This document shows, in pieces, positions 31,326-44,697 of a stretch of DNA of 64,000 nt. How positions within the stretch are numbered: position 1 is the stretch's first letter; the number at the start of each line of letters is the position of its first letter. The translations under genes were made by a program, and so were the position numbers. The DNA comes from Siphonodentalium dalli (lineage: Eukaryota > Mollusca > Scaphopoda > Gadilida > Siphonodentaliidae): assembly GCA_032622095.1 (NCBI GenBank), contig CP136061.1, positions 39,745,797 to 39,809,796 on the forward strand, in the 5' to 3' direction. The notes beneath the pieces are model-generated. The model saw only the letters and a list, made by a program, of their open reading frames with translations, was not told the origin of the DNA and made no database searches.

Positions 31326-31620
31326 AATAAGCGAAGCGGTCGCAAGTCTTAAACACAACACAATCGGCAGGTGTAGATAACATATATAATGAGTACCTGA
31401 AATACTCAGTCGAAGAATTGATTCAAGTATATATTGGTCTGTTCAACTTCTGGGTACCGTGTTCTTCCTGGAAGATCGGGCTATCGGAATTATACAGCCC
31501 ATATATATACTATATAACTTTATGGTTACATTAATCTTGAACAGCAGACTTTCCCAAATATTGGTATAATCCAAATGGGGTTCAAGAAGAGCACAAAAAT
31601 GTTGATAATGTATTTAGTCG
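31326..31620 (+). pseudogene. LINE RT N-terminal fragment
   Basis: Translation gives NTIGRCR/AGVDNIYNEYLKYS-like residues followed by LFNF. This corresponds to the 'K-SAG-D-I-NE-LK' start of the non-LTR RT domain. Later residues decay within 250 bp. It differs from the 26.8-kb LINE. Confidence 0.55.
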
Positions 31621-32035
31621 TCATATATAGTATCATAAACATATATCTCCAAAGTTACCAAAACTGTATTGTATTGCTGCTGCTCGTATCAACAGAAACA
31701 ATTAAACTAATCTGCCAGTGAGAGTAATTTCAAGTCGTTACAAGGGGAGTTTCAATTAAATAAATAATAATAATAGTTTATTATTGCTTAAATATATGCT
31801 TACATGTTTGCATATACACATATATATTGTAACACAACAATAATGTTTATAGCTCTAGTAGTGCATATGGAATAATATTGAATCACATTGATATATATGT
31901 ATCTTTGAGAGATACCAGGTAATGAATAAATAATGAAATAATAATCATTTTTGGATTGGTTACTATGTACCACTCAGCTATAATTGGGTGCGACATCGAG
32001 ACATCGGCCCCATGCACCTGACGATCCACCACAGG
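31621..32035. other. No gene seen
   Basis: AT-rich sequence up to the satellite edge. Confidence 0.5.
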
Positions 32036-35000
32036 TGCTGCCCAGTAGTGAACCATCACGCAAGATCGGTTAATCGACACAACTCACGGTGCTGCCCAGT
32101 AGTGAACAATCACGCACGATCGGTTACTCGACATAACTCACGGTGCTGCCCAGTAGTGAACAATCACGCAAGATCGGTTAATCGGCTGCCCAGTAGTGAA
32201 CAATCACGCAAGATCTGTTAATCGACATAACTCACGGTGCTGCCGAGTATAGTGAACCATCGCACAAGATCTGTTAATCGACATAACTCACGGTGCTGCC
32301 GAGTATAGTGAACCATCGCACAAGATATGTTAATCGACATAACTCACGGTGCTGCCGAGTATAGTGAACCATCGCACAAGATATGTTAATCGACATAACT
32401 CACGGTGCTGCCGAGTATAGTGAACCATCGCACAAGATCTGTTAATCGACATAACTCACGGTGCTGCCGAGTATAGTGAACCATCGCACAAGATCTGTTA
32501 ATCGACATAACTCACGGTGCTGCCGAGTATAGTGAACCATCACACAAGATCTGTTAATCGACATAACTCACGGTGCTGCCGAGTATAGTGAACCATCACA
32601 CAAGATCTGTTAATCGACATAACTCACGGTGCTGCCGAGTATAGTGAACCATCACACAAGATCTGTTAATCGACATAACTCACGGTGCTGCCGAGTATAG
32701 TGAACCATCACACAAGATCTGTTAATCGACATAACTCACGGTGCTGCCGAGTATAGTGAACCATCACACAAGATCTGTTAATCGACATAACTCACGGTGC
32801 TGCCGAGTATAGTGAACCATCACACAAGATCTGTTAATCGACATAACTCACGGTGCTGCCGAGTATAGTGAACCATCACACAAGATCTGTTAATCGACAT
32901 AACTCACGGTGCTGCCGAGTATAGTGAACCATCACACAAGATCTGTTAATCGACATAACTCACGGTGCTGCCGAGTATAGTGAACCATCACACAAGATCT
33001 GTTAATCGACATAACTCACGGTGCTGCCGAGTATAGTGAACCATCACACAAGATCTGTTAATCGACATAACTCACGGTGCTGCCGAGTATAGTGAACCAT
33101 CACACAAGATCTGTTAATCGACATAACTCACGGTGCTGCCGAGTATAGTGAACCATCACACAAGATCTGTTAATCGACATAACTCACGGTGCTGCCGAGT
33201 ATAGTGAACCATCACACAAGATCTGTTAATCGACATAACTCACGGTGCTGCCGAGTATAGTGAACCATCACACAAGATCTGTTAATCGACATAACTCACG
33301 GTGATGCCGAGTATAGTGAACCATCGCACAAGATCTGTTAATCGACATAACTCACGGTGCTGCCGAGTATAGTGAACCATCACACAAGATCTGTTAATCG
33401 ACATAACTCACGGTGCTGCCGAGTATAGTGAACCATCACACAAGATCGGTTACTCGACATAACTCACGGTGCTGCCGAGTATAGTGAACCATCACACAAG
33501 ATCTGTTAATCGACATAACTCACGGTGCTGCCGAGTATAGTGAACCATCACACAAGATCTGTTAATCGACATAACTCACGGTGCTGCCGAGTATAGTGAA
33601 CCATCACACAAGATCTGTTAATCGACATAACTCACGGTGCTGCCGAGTATAGTGAACAATCACGCACGATCGGTTACTCGACATAACTCACGGTGCTGCC
33701 GAGTATAGTGAACCATCACCCACGATCGGTTACTCGACATAACTCACGGTGCTGCCGAGTATAGTGAACCATCACACAAGATCTGTTAATCGACATAACT
33801 CACGGTGCTGCCGAGTATAGTGAACCATCACACAAGATCGGTTACTCGACATAACTCACGGTGCTGCCGAGTATAGTGAACCATCACACAAGATCTGTTA
33901 ATCGACATAACTCACGGTGCTGCCGAGTATAGTGAACCATCACACAAGATCGGTTACTCGACATAACTCACGGTGCTGCCGAGTATAGTGAACCATCACA
34001 CAAGATCTGTTAATCGACATAACTCACGGTGCTGCCGAGTATAGTGAACCATCACACACGATCTGTTAATCGACATAACTCACGGTGCTGCCGAGTATAG
34101 TGAACCATCACACAAGATCGGTTACTCGACATAACTCACGGTGCTGCCGAGTATAGTGAACCATCACACAAGATCGGTTACTCGACATAACTCACGGTGC
34201 TGCCGAGTATAGTGAACCATCACACAAGATCGGTTAATCGACATAACTCACGGTGCTGCCGAGTATAGTGAACCATCACACAAGATCGGTTAATCGACAT
34301 AACTCACGGTGCTGCCGAGTATAGTGAACCATCACACAAGATCGGTTACTCAACTCACGGTGCTGCCGAGTATAGTGAACCATCACACAAGATCGGTTAA
34401 TCGACATAACTCACGGTGCTGCCGAGTATAGTGAACCATCACACAAGATCGGTTACTCGACATAACTCACGGTGCTGCCGAGTATAGTGAACCATCACAC
34501 ACGATCTGTTAATCGACATAACTCACGGTGCTGCCCAGTATAGTGAACCATCACACAAGATCGGTTAATCGACATAACTCACGGTGCTGCCGAGTATAGT
34601 GAACCATCACACAAGATCTGTTAATCGACATAACTCACGGTGCTGCCGAGTATAGTGAACCATCACACAAGATCTGTTAATCGACATAACTCACGGTGCT
34701 GCCGAGTATAGTGAACAATCACGCACGATCGGTTACTCGACATAACTCACGGTGCTGCCGAGTATAGTGAACCATCACACACGATCGGTTACTCGACATA
34801 ACTCACGGTGCTGCCGAGTATAGTGAACCATCACACAAGATCTGTTAATCGACATAACTCACGGTGCTGCCGAGTATAGTGAACCATCACACAAGATCTG
34901 TTAATCGACATAACTCACGGTGCTGCCGAGTATAGTGAACCATCACACAAGATCGGTTAATCGACATAACTCACGGTGCTGCCGAGTATAGTGAACCATC

Positions 35001-36545
35001 ACACAAGATCGGTTACTCGACATAACTCACGGTGCTGCCGAGTATAGTGAACCATCACACACGATCTGTTAATCGACATAACTCACGGTGCTGCCCAGTA
35101 TAGTGAACCATCACACAAGATCGGTTAATCGACATAACTCACGGTGCTGCCGAGTATAGTGAACCATCACACAAGATCTGTTAATCGACATAACTCACGG
35201 TGCTGCCGAGTATAGTGAACCATCACACAAGATCTGTTAATCGACATAACTCACGGTGCTGCCGAGTATAGTGAACAATCACGCACGATCGGTTACTCGA
35301 CATAACTCACGGTGCTGCCGAGTATAGTGAACCATCACACACGATCGGTTACTCGACATAACTCACGGTGCTGCCGAGTATAGTGAACCATCACACAAGA
35401 TCTGTTAATCGACATAACTCACGGTGCTGCCGAGTATAGTGAACCATCACACAAGATCTGTTAATCGACATAACTCACGGTGCTGCCGAGTATAGTGAAC
35501 CATCACACAAGATCGGTTACTCGACATAACTCACGGTGCTGCCGAGTATAGTGAACCATCACACAAGATCGGTTACTCGACATAACTCACGGTGCTGCCG
35601 AGTATAGTGAACCATCACACACGATCGGTTACTCGACATAACTCACGGTGCTGCCGAGTATAGTGAACCATCACACACGATCGGTTACTCGACATAACTC
35701 ACGGTGCTGCCGAGTATAGTGAACCATCACACAAGATCGGTTACTCGACATAACTCACGGTGCTGCCGAGTATAGTGAACCATCACACAAGATCGGTTAC
35801 TCGACATAACTCACGGTGCTGCCGAGTATAGTGAACCATCACACACGATCGGTTACTCGACATAACTCACGGTGCTGCCGAGTATAGTGAACCATCACAC
35901 AAGATCGGTTACTCGACATAACTCACGGTGCTGCCGAGTATAGTGAACCATCACACAAGATCGGTTACTCGACATAACTCACGGTGCTGCCGAGTATAGT
36001 GAACCATCACACACGATCGGTTACTCGACATAACTCACGGTGCTGCCGAGTATAGTGAACCATCACACAAGATCGGTTACTCGACATAACTCACGGTGCT
36101 GCCGAGTATAGTGAACCATCACACACGATCGGTTACTCGACATAACTCACGGTGCTGCCGAGTATAGTGAACCATCACACAAGATCGGTTACTCGACATA
36201 ACTCACGGTGCTGCCGAGTATAGTGAACCATCACACAAGATCTGTTACTCGACATAACTCACGGTGCTGCCGAGTATAGTGAACAATCACACAAGATCGG
36301 TTAATCGACATACATGTAACTCACGGTGCTGCCGAGTATAGTGAACCATCACACACGATCGGTTACTCGACATAACTCACGGTGCTGCCGAGTATAGTGA
36401 ACCATCACACAAGATCGGTTACTCGACATAACTCACGGTGCTGCCGAGTATAGTGAACCATCACACAAGATCGGTTACTCGACATAACTCACGGTGCTGC
36501 CGAGTATAGTGAACCATCACACAAGATCGGTTACTCAACTCACGG
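32036..36545. repeat. 56-bp satellite array, about 80 units, with 560-bp higher-order repeat
   Basis: The unit is AACTCACGGTGCTGCCGAGT, ATAGTGAACCATCACACAAG, ATCTGTTAATCGACAT (56 bp). The first few units are diverged (CCCAGTAGTGAAC) and of other lengths. Variant markers recur exactly 560 bp apart: GTGAACAATCACGCACGATC at 34711 and 35271, and CTGCCCAGTA at 34531 and 35091. A ten-unit block was therefore duplicated. The variant CTGTTAATCG dominates on the left and CGGTTACTCG on the right. Non-coding. Confidence 0.97.
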
Positions 36546-38084
36546 GTTTTTACGTCACTCAAGCTATCTGGGTCGCTCCAGTGCATGTTGCTGAAATTAC
36601 CACAGTCGGAGACAACGTAATGACATGTTGTATTTGTTGTCATTGGTTGATTTTCCAATCAATAACCTGTGGGGAATTTGTTGTTTTAGACACACATAGG
36701 CATATTTCCCCCTACTGTTGATCAATCTTTTTGTCTGAAATGACCGTCGGTTGGAAATTTTCCAGACTGATCGGATGATAACTATTCGGTGAATCACTAC
36801 ATATACACGAATGTCCTTGGGCACAGTAATGGAGACAGACTTTTAGCCATTAATATATATGGTGTCACATGTCTCCCCGTCGCGTCATATCATACCATAC
36901 AGAACGTATAAATATGAATCCATGAAAATACTGTGAAACCTTTTCGCGACAGGTGTTTGTTACTTTTTCTCTTGTCGTCCATTTGTGGTTGATGATAATG
37001 CCATTTATAAGGGAAACGGTATAGTTGGAAAACTGTCACACGACGAATGTAATTGCGCGCATATGACATACAATAGATATCAATCAATACATCCAAACTC
37101 TATGTTGGGTTTATCTCCCTTGATGACTCGGTAAGACCGCTGCTATCGTCGACATTTTACCCACATTTGGTGGACTTCCGCGATATTAATATATATATAT
37201 ATACAAAGCCAACAGAACCACATTTTGTCCTTTGTGAAGCACACAACATAACGAAAAACAATTGTGTAATTTCGTACCTTAAGTTTGGAAATTCCAAAAC
37301 CAAAGAACTATAGCTCGAAACGGTATGATTTGGTTCTCCAATTTTTTTTTATCAACACAAATATCTAAACGCACACGAATGACAACATGCATGGCAAACA
37401 TCAGTCAAATCAAACATAAAGAGTTCTAATTCGCTGCCATTTTTTTGAGTAACGTATACGAAAATCGTCAACAGAACTGCCGATCTAATTATCCATTCTG
37501 CGCGTCAATAAGTTTTAGTGCGGAAATTGTTCTCACGGCAAATAGCAAATTTGACTTTGGGTGAAAACCAACGCTAAATATAGAAAACTACAGACTAGTT
37601 TTTTAGTCAGGACGGAAGTATGACTGGTGCCCTCTGGTAGAGATTGTAATACGTCATGATCCTGAAAGCCGAAGACTCCTTGAAGCGGTACGTGTAAGTG
37701 CTACACAATGTACGCAATGTCCATTGCGTATGTTGCGTACATTGCGTGCGTTGCATTGGCATTGGATTACAGACATGCGTAGAGACGGCTGCCTTGCGTC
37801 CATTACGTTTTATCCGTTAACGCACGCAATTGAGAGATTCTATTTGCCTTATATGGCGTGTGACCTGGTGTTTCTTATGTTCAATTGAAAAAAGATGGCG
37901 GCTGTCTTCGAAGTGAAGGAAAAATCGACTTCTATTTATGCCCATAAAGTGTTAGTTGTTGTGGTTTGATATCATCGTAGAATTAATTTATTATAGATAT
38001 ATTGATTTGCAGTGTTGAATTTATTCCAATATCGAACTTAATAGCTGAAATTATTAATTGGAAGTTCTGCACCCGTGTGAACGG
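36546..38084. other. No gene seen
   Basis: Unique-looking AT-rich sequence with a TA run near 37187-37202. Short frames are unsupported. Near 37706-37760 there are several TGCGTAC/CATTGCGT words similar to the 44-bp minisatellite that follows. Confidence 0.5.
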
Positions 38085-39255
38085 TTAACACAACAACAAC
38101 GGATCGTGTGAACGCAACGTACGGTCCAACGCAATGGACGAAACGGATCGTGTGAACGAAACCTACGAACCAACGCAATGGGCGAAACGGGTCGTGTCAA
38201 CGCAACATACGGACCAACGCAATGGACGAAACGGGTCGTGTTAACGCAACATACGGACCAACGAAATGAACGCAACGGGTCGTGTGAACGCAACGTACTG
38301 ACCAATGCAATGGACGCAACGGATCGTGTGAACGCAACCTACAAACCAACGCAATGGACGAAACGGATCGTGTGAACGCAACATACGGACCAATGCAATG
38401 GGCGAAACGGATCGTGTCAACGCAACGTATGGTCCAACGCAATGGACGAAACGGATCGTGTGAACGCAACCTACGAACCAACGCAATGGACGAAACTGAT
38501 CTGTCAACGCAACACACGGACCAACGAAATGAACGCAACGGGTCTTGCGAACGAAACGTACTGACCAATGCAATGGATATAACGTATTCATCTTTTGAAA
38601 CGTACTGACCTATGCAATGGACGAAACGGGTCGTGTCAACGCAACCTACGAACCAACGCAATGGACGAAACGGATCGTGTCAACGCAACCTACGAACCAA
38701 CGCAATGGACGAAACGGATCGTGTGAACGCAACGTACGGACCAACGCAATGGATATAACGGGTCGTCTCAACGCAACGTACGGACCAACGAAATGGACGC
38801 AACGGGTCGTCTGAACGCAACGTACGGACCAATGAAATGGACGCAACGGGTCGTCTGAACGCAACGTACGGACCAACGAAATGGACGCAACGGGTCGTCT
38901 GAACGCAACGTATGGACCAACGAAATGGACGCAACGCGTCGTCTGAACGCAACGTACGGACCAACGAAATGGACGCAACGGGTCGTCTGAACGCAACGTA
39001 CGGACCAATACAATGGACGAAACGGATCGTGTAAACGAAACCTACGAACCAACGCAATGGACGAAACGGGTCGTGTCAACGCAACGTACGGACCAACGCA
39101 ATTGACGAAACGGATCGTGTGAACGCAACGTACGGACCAACGCAATTGACGCAACGGATCGTGTCAACGCAACATACGGACCAACGCAATTGACGCAACG
39201 GATCGTGTCAACGCAACATACGGACCAAAGCAATGGACGAAACGTATCGTGTCAA
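38085..39255. repeat. 44-bp minisatellite, about 26 units
   Basis: The unit reads GTGTGAACGCAACGTACGGA, CCAACGCAATGGACGAAACG, GATC. Spacing is 44 bp (for example 38106 and 38150). Two sub-variants (GGACGCAACGGGTCGTCTGA; GGACGAAACGGATCGTGT) are clustered. Long frames on both strands come from the repeat. Confidence 0.95.
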
Positions 39256-39678
39256 CTGCCTCTTTTCTAGTTCTAGTTCATTCTGTCTTATTTGCAAGCC
39301 ATCTATAGCCGATTTCTAATTGGCATTCTGTTAAAATGTAGTCATCGAGCCATTTGGCAACTGGTGTGTTTCGCTCTCTGTAGGCCTATGAGTTTAAAAG
39401 TAAAACAAAATTGGATTTTCGCTCCGCAAAAACGTTTTTGTTTTAACTCACTATCTAAACATTTCCTGGGGGAGTAATTACCAATTAGTTTCTCTTATGG
39501 AACGGGTTCACTTGCCAATCAATATTTAATTTAAAGACCAATAACAAGAGTCGAATAACTTCCTACATTCACTTGGAAATTTCTAGAACTAATGTGGTAA
39601 GGGCTGAAAGCTGACAGTTGGAAAGTTTCGGGTTTCAAAGGCGGTGAAGTTTCGTAGAGTTATGAATGCTAGACTTAA
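39256..39678. other. No gene seen
   Basis: AT-rich sequence between the minisatellite and the next MITE. Confidence 0.5.
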
Positions 39679-40197
39679 AGATACGGGCGGTGTTGGCGGT
39701 GAGTATGCTGTTAAAATATTCACCTCCGTCAAAAACCGCCACAAACAGAAAGAATAGTAAAATATAGACAGACTTTGTTTTTATACCAATCAAAAATATG
39801 GCATAAACAGGATGTTATTGTCAAATGTTTTTCCTTTGTTATGTAAACAAAAGCAAAAAACGTTACAGAACCTGGCTATTGTTTAGATCCGGATATGGTG
39901 TACATAAAGAGCGTTATTTGTTATTGTTTTCCTGATATGGAAATAATAAAGAGCGTTTATGTCATTTGGGTGTGATTAACCAATAGAATTGCGCTGTGTC
40001 ATGTAAACAGAACCAAAACTTCTGTAACACGATCATGCTCCTGTTTACGTACACCATCATACTATAGACGACAATATACTATTTACGCGCTGATTATGTT
40101 TGGCATATGAACAAAACAATATATATTTTAATATTCCTTCTGTTGATAACGATTTGAACAAATATGTATATTTCTGCAACGAACGCCGCCCGTGCCT
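39679..40197 (+). mobile_element. TTAA-flanked MITE, family AGGCACGGGCGGCG, copy A
   Basis: TTAA at 39675-39678 and 40198-40201. Ends AGATACGGGCGG and CCGCCCGTGCCT. Copy B (40697-41223) is in opposite orientation and copy C is at 53284-53776. The TTAA target suggests piggyBac- or Kolobok-type mobilisation. No coding capacity. Confidence 0.85.
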
Positions 40198-40696
40198 TTA
40201 AAGCTACTCACTCCGATTCGATGGTCCCCATATAATCAGATTCCAACAACAAAAACATGTTTAGAAATGCTGCTTCAGTTATCAGAATCGAGTAATTGCC
40301 CAAAAATAAAGCTAACCACAGTCAACTATAATAATAAAATTGCCCGAAATGTGTTATTTATCAACATGTTCGACGAAATTTGGCCTTATTACCAACAGAA
40401 AGCCTCTTGGTGTTTACTGGGCCAATAATTCTCGATGGTGAAAAAAAATAGATGTCAAAAATCGATATATAATAACTCTGAGCTTTGATAGGTGGGTTCC
40501 TCGACTCGAATCAAATATGATTACCCCCGTAACCCAATAAATAGTTATTGACGGGCGCTTTTATAATCGGATTCTGCATCTTCAAAATCAAAAATAACTG
40601 AAGGCATTCGCAATGGGTATATGTGAACAAATGTAAGTGTGTACAACATCTAGTACATGGAAACTAGATTGACTTTGTTTTTATTTTCTTTATTAA
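40198..40696. other. No gene seen between two inverted MITE copies
   Basis: A 78-residue frame (40192-40428) has no recognised domain. Confidence 0.45.
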
Positions 40697-41223
40697 AGGC
40701 ACGGGCGGCGTTCGTTGTAGAAATATTCATATTTGTTCAAATCGCCATCAACGGAAGGGATATTAAAATATATATATAGTTTTGCTCATATGCCAATTAT
40801 TATCAGCGCATAAATAATATATTGTCGTCAAGACGTACGACGGTGTATGTAAACAAGAACCTTCTCGTGTTACAGAAGTTTTGCTTCTGTTTGCAGAACA
40901 CAGCGCAATTCTATTGGTTAATCATACACAAATGATATAAACGCTCTTTATTCTTTCCATATCAGGAAAACAGTAACAAATATAACGCTCTTTATGCTTA
41001 CCATATCCGGATCTAAACAAAAGCCAGGAAATGCAACGATTTTTTTTTGCTTTTGTTTACATAACAAAGGAAAACATTTGACAATACCATACTGTTTATG
41101 CCATATTTCTGATTGGTATAAGAACATAGTTTGTCTATATTTTACTATTCTGTCTGTTTATAGCGGTTTTTGACGGAGCTGGATGTTTTAACAGCATACC
41201 CACCGCCAACGCCGCCCGTATCT
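40697..41223 (-). mobile_element. TTAA-flanked MITE, family AGGCACGGGCGGCG, copy B
   Basis: TTAA at 40693-40696 and 41224-41227. Ends AGGCACGGGCGGCGTT and GCCGCCCGTATCT. It faces copy A, making an inverted pair with a 0.5-kb loop. Confidence 0.85.
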
Positions 41224-41492
41224 TTAATAATTTCAAATGACAAAATCACTGTTATATATAGTTACAGGTGATAACAGTTCAATAATATACAAACGTGTAA
41301 TCAAACTTGACGGCAAACATAGAAAAAGGTCAAAGCATTGAAAAATATTCTGAAAATCATATTCAGACTAAATATTTAAACTTACTACATAATTAGTGCT
41401 GTTTGATGATAAATCGCTGTTTTTATTTTTCAATGGTTTCAACATTTCGTTATTGGAGAACTATCGGTAGTGAATGTAAGAACTGTGCTTAA

Positions 41493-41884
41493 CCCTTTAC
41501 CCAACAGAAGGGCCCTGTGCCAATGCATTCTCTTATATATGCGAGTCGACCATAGGTCGCCTCGCATATATAAGAGAATGCATTGGCTTAACACATTAAA
41601 AATTATAAAATTGTTAAAGAATGTAAGAAAAAATGGTAAAAAGTGTTAAAAAAAGATTTTTTTTTAGGCCAATGCATTCTCTTATATATGCGAGGCGACA
41701 TATGGTCGACTCGCATATATAAGAGAATGCATTGGCACAGGGCTAACTGTAACTATCACAATGTGGTCAAGGAGCCGGTTCCAATGATATCCATATTTGT
41801 ATGGTTCTATTGAGACAGACCGAAGATATTTTAGGCTGTTGAAGCTTTATTTGGCCGGTTTTGGCCGGTTTGTTGGGTAAAGGG
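41493..41884 (+). mobile_element. piggyBac-like hairpin MITE, 392 bp
   Basis: TTAA at 41489-41492 and 41885-41888. CCCTTTACCCAACA termini. Hairpins at 41520-41586 and 41669-41735. Nearly identical to the copies at 44251 and (inverted) 17597. Confidence 0.92.
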
Positions 41885-42095
41885 TTAACTATTTCTCAAT
41901 GTTCTTCTTAGCGGTGATATTATTACAATCATGATTATAAATATAATAAATATAAATATGCTTGAATAATCACCGGGCAAGTCGATTAAAATAGATTCGG
42001 GTTTGACCATGTTACAATGACGTTTTTATGGTAAGTAGGAAAAGTTGTATCTTATGCATTATGAGTTTTTCATAACTTAAAAAAATAGTTTATTT
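41885..42095. other. No gene seen
   Basis: AT-rich spacer before the 27-bp minisatellite. Confidence 0.5.
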
Positions 42096-42905
42096 TTGGT
42101 GCTAATCGCTGTCGCGGTGTCTATGTACTTTTGGTTCTAATCGCTATCTATGTACTTTTGGTGCTTATCGCTATCGCGGTGTCTATGTACTTTTGGTGCT
42201 AATAGCTATCTATGTACTTTTGGTGCTAATATCTGTCTATGTACTTTTGGTGCTAATATCTGTCTATGTACTTTTGGTTCTAATAGCTGTCTATGTACTT
42301 TTGGTGCCAATAGCTGTCTATGTACTTTTGGTGCTTATCGCTGTCGCGGTGTCTATGTACTTTTGGTTCTAATCGCTATCTATGTACTTTTGGTGCTAAT
42401 AGCTGTCTATGTACTTTTGGTGCTAATAGCTGTCTATGTACTTTTGGTGCCAATAGCTGTCTATGTACTTTTGGTGTTTATCGCTATCGCGGTGTCTATG
42501 TACTTTTGGTGCTAATAGCTATCTATGTACTTTTGGTTCTAATCGCTATCTATGTACTTTTGGTGCTAATAGCTGTCTATGTACTTTTGGTGCTAATAGC
42601 TGTCTATGTACTTTGGTGCTAATAGCTGTCTATGTACTTTTGGTGCTAATAGCTGTCTGTGTACTTTTGGTGCTAATAGCTGTCTATGTACTTTTGGTGC
42701 TAATATCTGTCTATGTACTGTTGGTGCTAATAGCTGTCTATGTACTTTTGGTGATACTAGCTGTCTATGTACTGTTGGTGCTAATAGCTGTCTATGAACT
42801 TTTGGTCCTAATAGCTGTCTATGTACTTTTGGTGCCAATAGCTGTCTATGTACTTTTGGTGCTAATAGCTATCTATGTACTTTTGGTGCTAATAGCTGTC
42901 GCGCT
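42096..42905. repeat. 27-bp minisatellite, about 29 units
   Basis: The unit is GTGCTAATAGCTGTCTATGT ACTTTTG, with occasional longer units containing GCTATCGCGGTGTC. Because 27 is a multiple of three, several frames stay open and yield repeated CLCTFGANS or VYVLLVLIA peptides. These are not genes. Confidence 0.95.
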
Positions 42906-42919
42906 GTCTATTTGGGGAT

Positions 42920-43065
42920 GACTGAGACAACGACAGCGACGATGATGATGATGACGATGACAACAGTGGTGATGCTGATGATAGTATTGATGACTACGAA
43001 GGTGACGACGACGACCATGGTGATGATTACGATGATGATGACGACGATGAAAAGGATTATCACAA
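42920..43065 (+). repeat. GAT/GAC trinucleotide-rich tract
   Basis: About 140 bp of GAY codons gives an Asp-rich frame without a good start and a His/Val-rich frame on the other strand. Most likely a degenerate microsatellite. Confidence 0.75.
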
Positions 43066-43913
43066 TATGACACTGCCATGCTGCATAATTATATAACATA
43101 TACGATGTTTGCGGGGCTAGTATACAGGCATGGGCTGCCTTGTGAGCAAATAACGAGAAATATTGTCCCGATGTGGTGTCTCTTGACAACCAATCAGGAC
43201 TATTGGCCGAGACCGCAGGCCGATGACAATCGTCATACTTGCTATTCAGAATGCTAAATCTAAGGAACAATACCTCTCGCCATTCCACCCACGACAGTCA
43301 ATATGTGTTTTATTATGTATGACACAACTCTTGCCTCGCGCCACCCGTGACGTCAGCATTCAGGTAATAGTACGAATATTACAGCCCGGGCGATAGTTCT
43401 TTTGTCGGATCGTATTGTGAAAGTGACCGCGCATTTGGTCATTTCATTGTCAACGTCGTCATCACTACCATCGTCATTATTAGCATCCTCCAATATAATC
43501 TGACATGTGACCATGCTTCGTCCAATCAAAATACAGCATGACCCTCTGTGGACTCTACGTATATCATAATGATCTATATTGATAGAGAACATAGAAACAA
43601 TGTAACATGATGACAGAAGCACCCACACATTGTGGTGTGATTGAGATTCCTCGCAAATAAATCATCGCCATTTACAGCCTAAGGTAATAGTCAATGTACC
43701 ATTCTCGTTTATTATATACCAGACGACCACCTCTGTGTGGCCTGTGATTCTGAATTTATTATCTGACTTAGTCCATGCTGCGCGTAGGAAGGTGAGCATG
43801 GTGTTCCCATTTCCGCAATCATGTATATATTGTTAATCGTTATTTATTATGACCCACATTCTAAATTTTACCCAACACAATGGTGCATATATATAGCACC
43901 ATGCGAACTTTAG
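43066..43913. other. No gene seen
   Basis: Short unsupported frames. One (43353-43628, minus) is Asp/Asn-rich in the middle because of another GAY-like tract. Confidence 0.45.
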
Positions 43914-44697
43914 GTAAATTTTACCCAATATTGGCAATGTTTTTCTCAACGCAGGGTAACAATTTACCCAATATTAATTTCCATTATGCGTTGGGCGGTT
44001 TTTTGTAGGACTAGGCTTGGTACACAGGGGTCACCTGACCAGGGGAATATAATTGGATGTGTGCCTTTGATCGCAGATGACTTAAAAGGGGGCTAGTAAA
44101 TTATTTTAACATAGATGATCAACGAAGAGCGTTTATTAGAAGATATGTCGTAAAATTGATTGGACCCAATAATTAAGTAATTATTCACCCAAATGTTCGG
44201 GTAGAAAAAAGCGCCCAACGCAGAAGGGAAACTAATATTTGGTAAATTAACCCTTTACCCAACAGAAGGGCCCTGTGCCAATGCATTCTCTTATATGTGC
44301 GAGTCGACAATATGTCGCCTCGCATATATAAGAGAATGCATTGGCTTAACACATTAAAAATTATAAAATTGTTAAAGAATGTAAGAAAAAATGGTAAAAA
44401 GTGTTAAAAAAAAGATTTTTTGTAGGCCAATGCATTCTCTTATATATGCGAGGCGACCTATGGTCGACTCGCATATATAAGAGAATGCATTGGCACAGGG
44501 CTAACTGTAACTATCACAATGTGGTCAAGGAGCCGGTTCCAATGATATCCATATTTGTATGGTTCTATTGAGACAGACCGAAGATATTTTAGGCTGTTGA
44601 AGCTTTATTTGGCCGGTTTTGGCCGGTTTGTTGGGTAAAGGGTTAATACCCTGCATTTAGTAAAAACATTGCCCAACATTGGGTAATATTTACCAAC
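43914..44697. mobile_element. Inverted-repeat element with a piggyBac-like MITE nested in it
   Basis: The outer ends GGTAAATTTTACCCAATATT and AACATTGGGTAATATTTACC are inverses. Inner inverse blocks (CAACGCAGGGTA and TACCCTGC; GCGTTGGGCG and GCGCCCAACGC) extend the match. The nested MITE (44251-44642) splits the right arm at a TTAA. Without it the host element is about 390 bp. Confidence 0.75.
44251..44642 (+). mobile_element. piggyBac-like hairpin MITE, 392 bp, nested
   Basis: TTAA at 44247-44250 and 44643-44646. Hairpins at 44278-44344 and 44427-44493. Almost identical to the 41493 copy, which suggests recent activity. Confidence 0.92.

Noticed and set aside
32036-36545. CRISPR array
   Set aside because: The 56-bp units are contiguous, with no unique spacers and no cas genes; the context is animal.
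38054-39233. Several 60-154-codon frames on both strands
   Set aside because: All run through the 44-bp minisatellite and show its periodic peptides.
42150-42921. Cys-rich CLCTFGANS repeat protein
   Set aside because: 27-bp minisatellite read in frame; several alternative frames are equally open.
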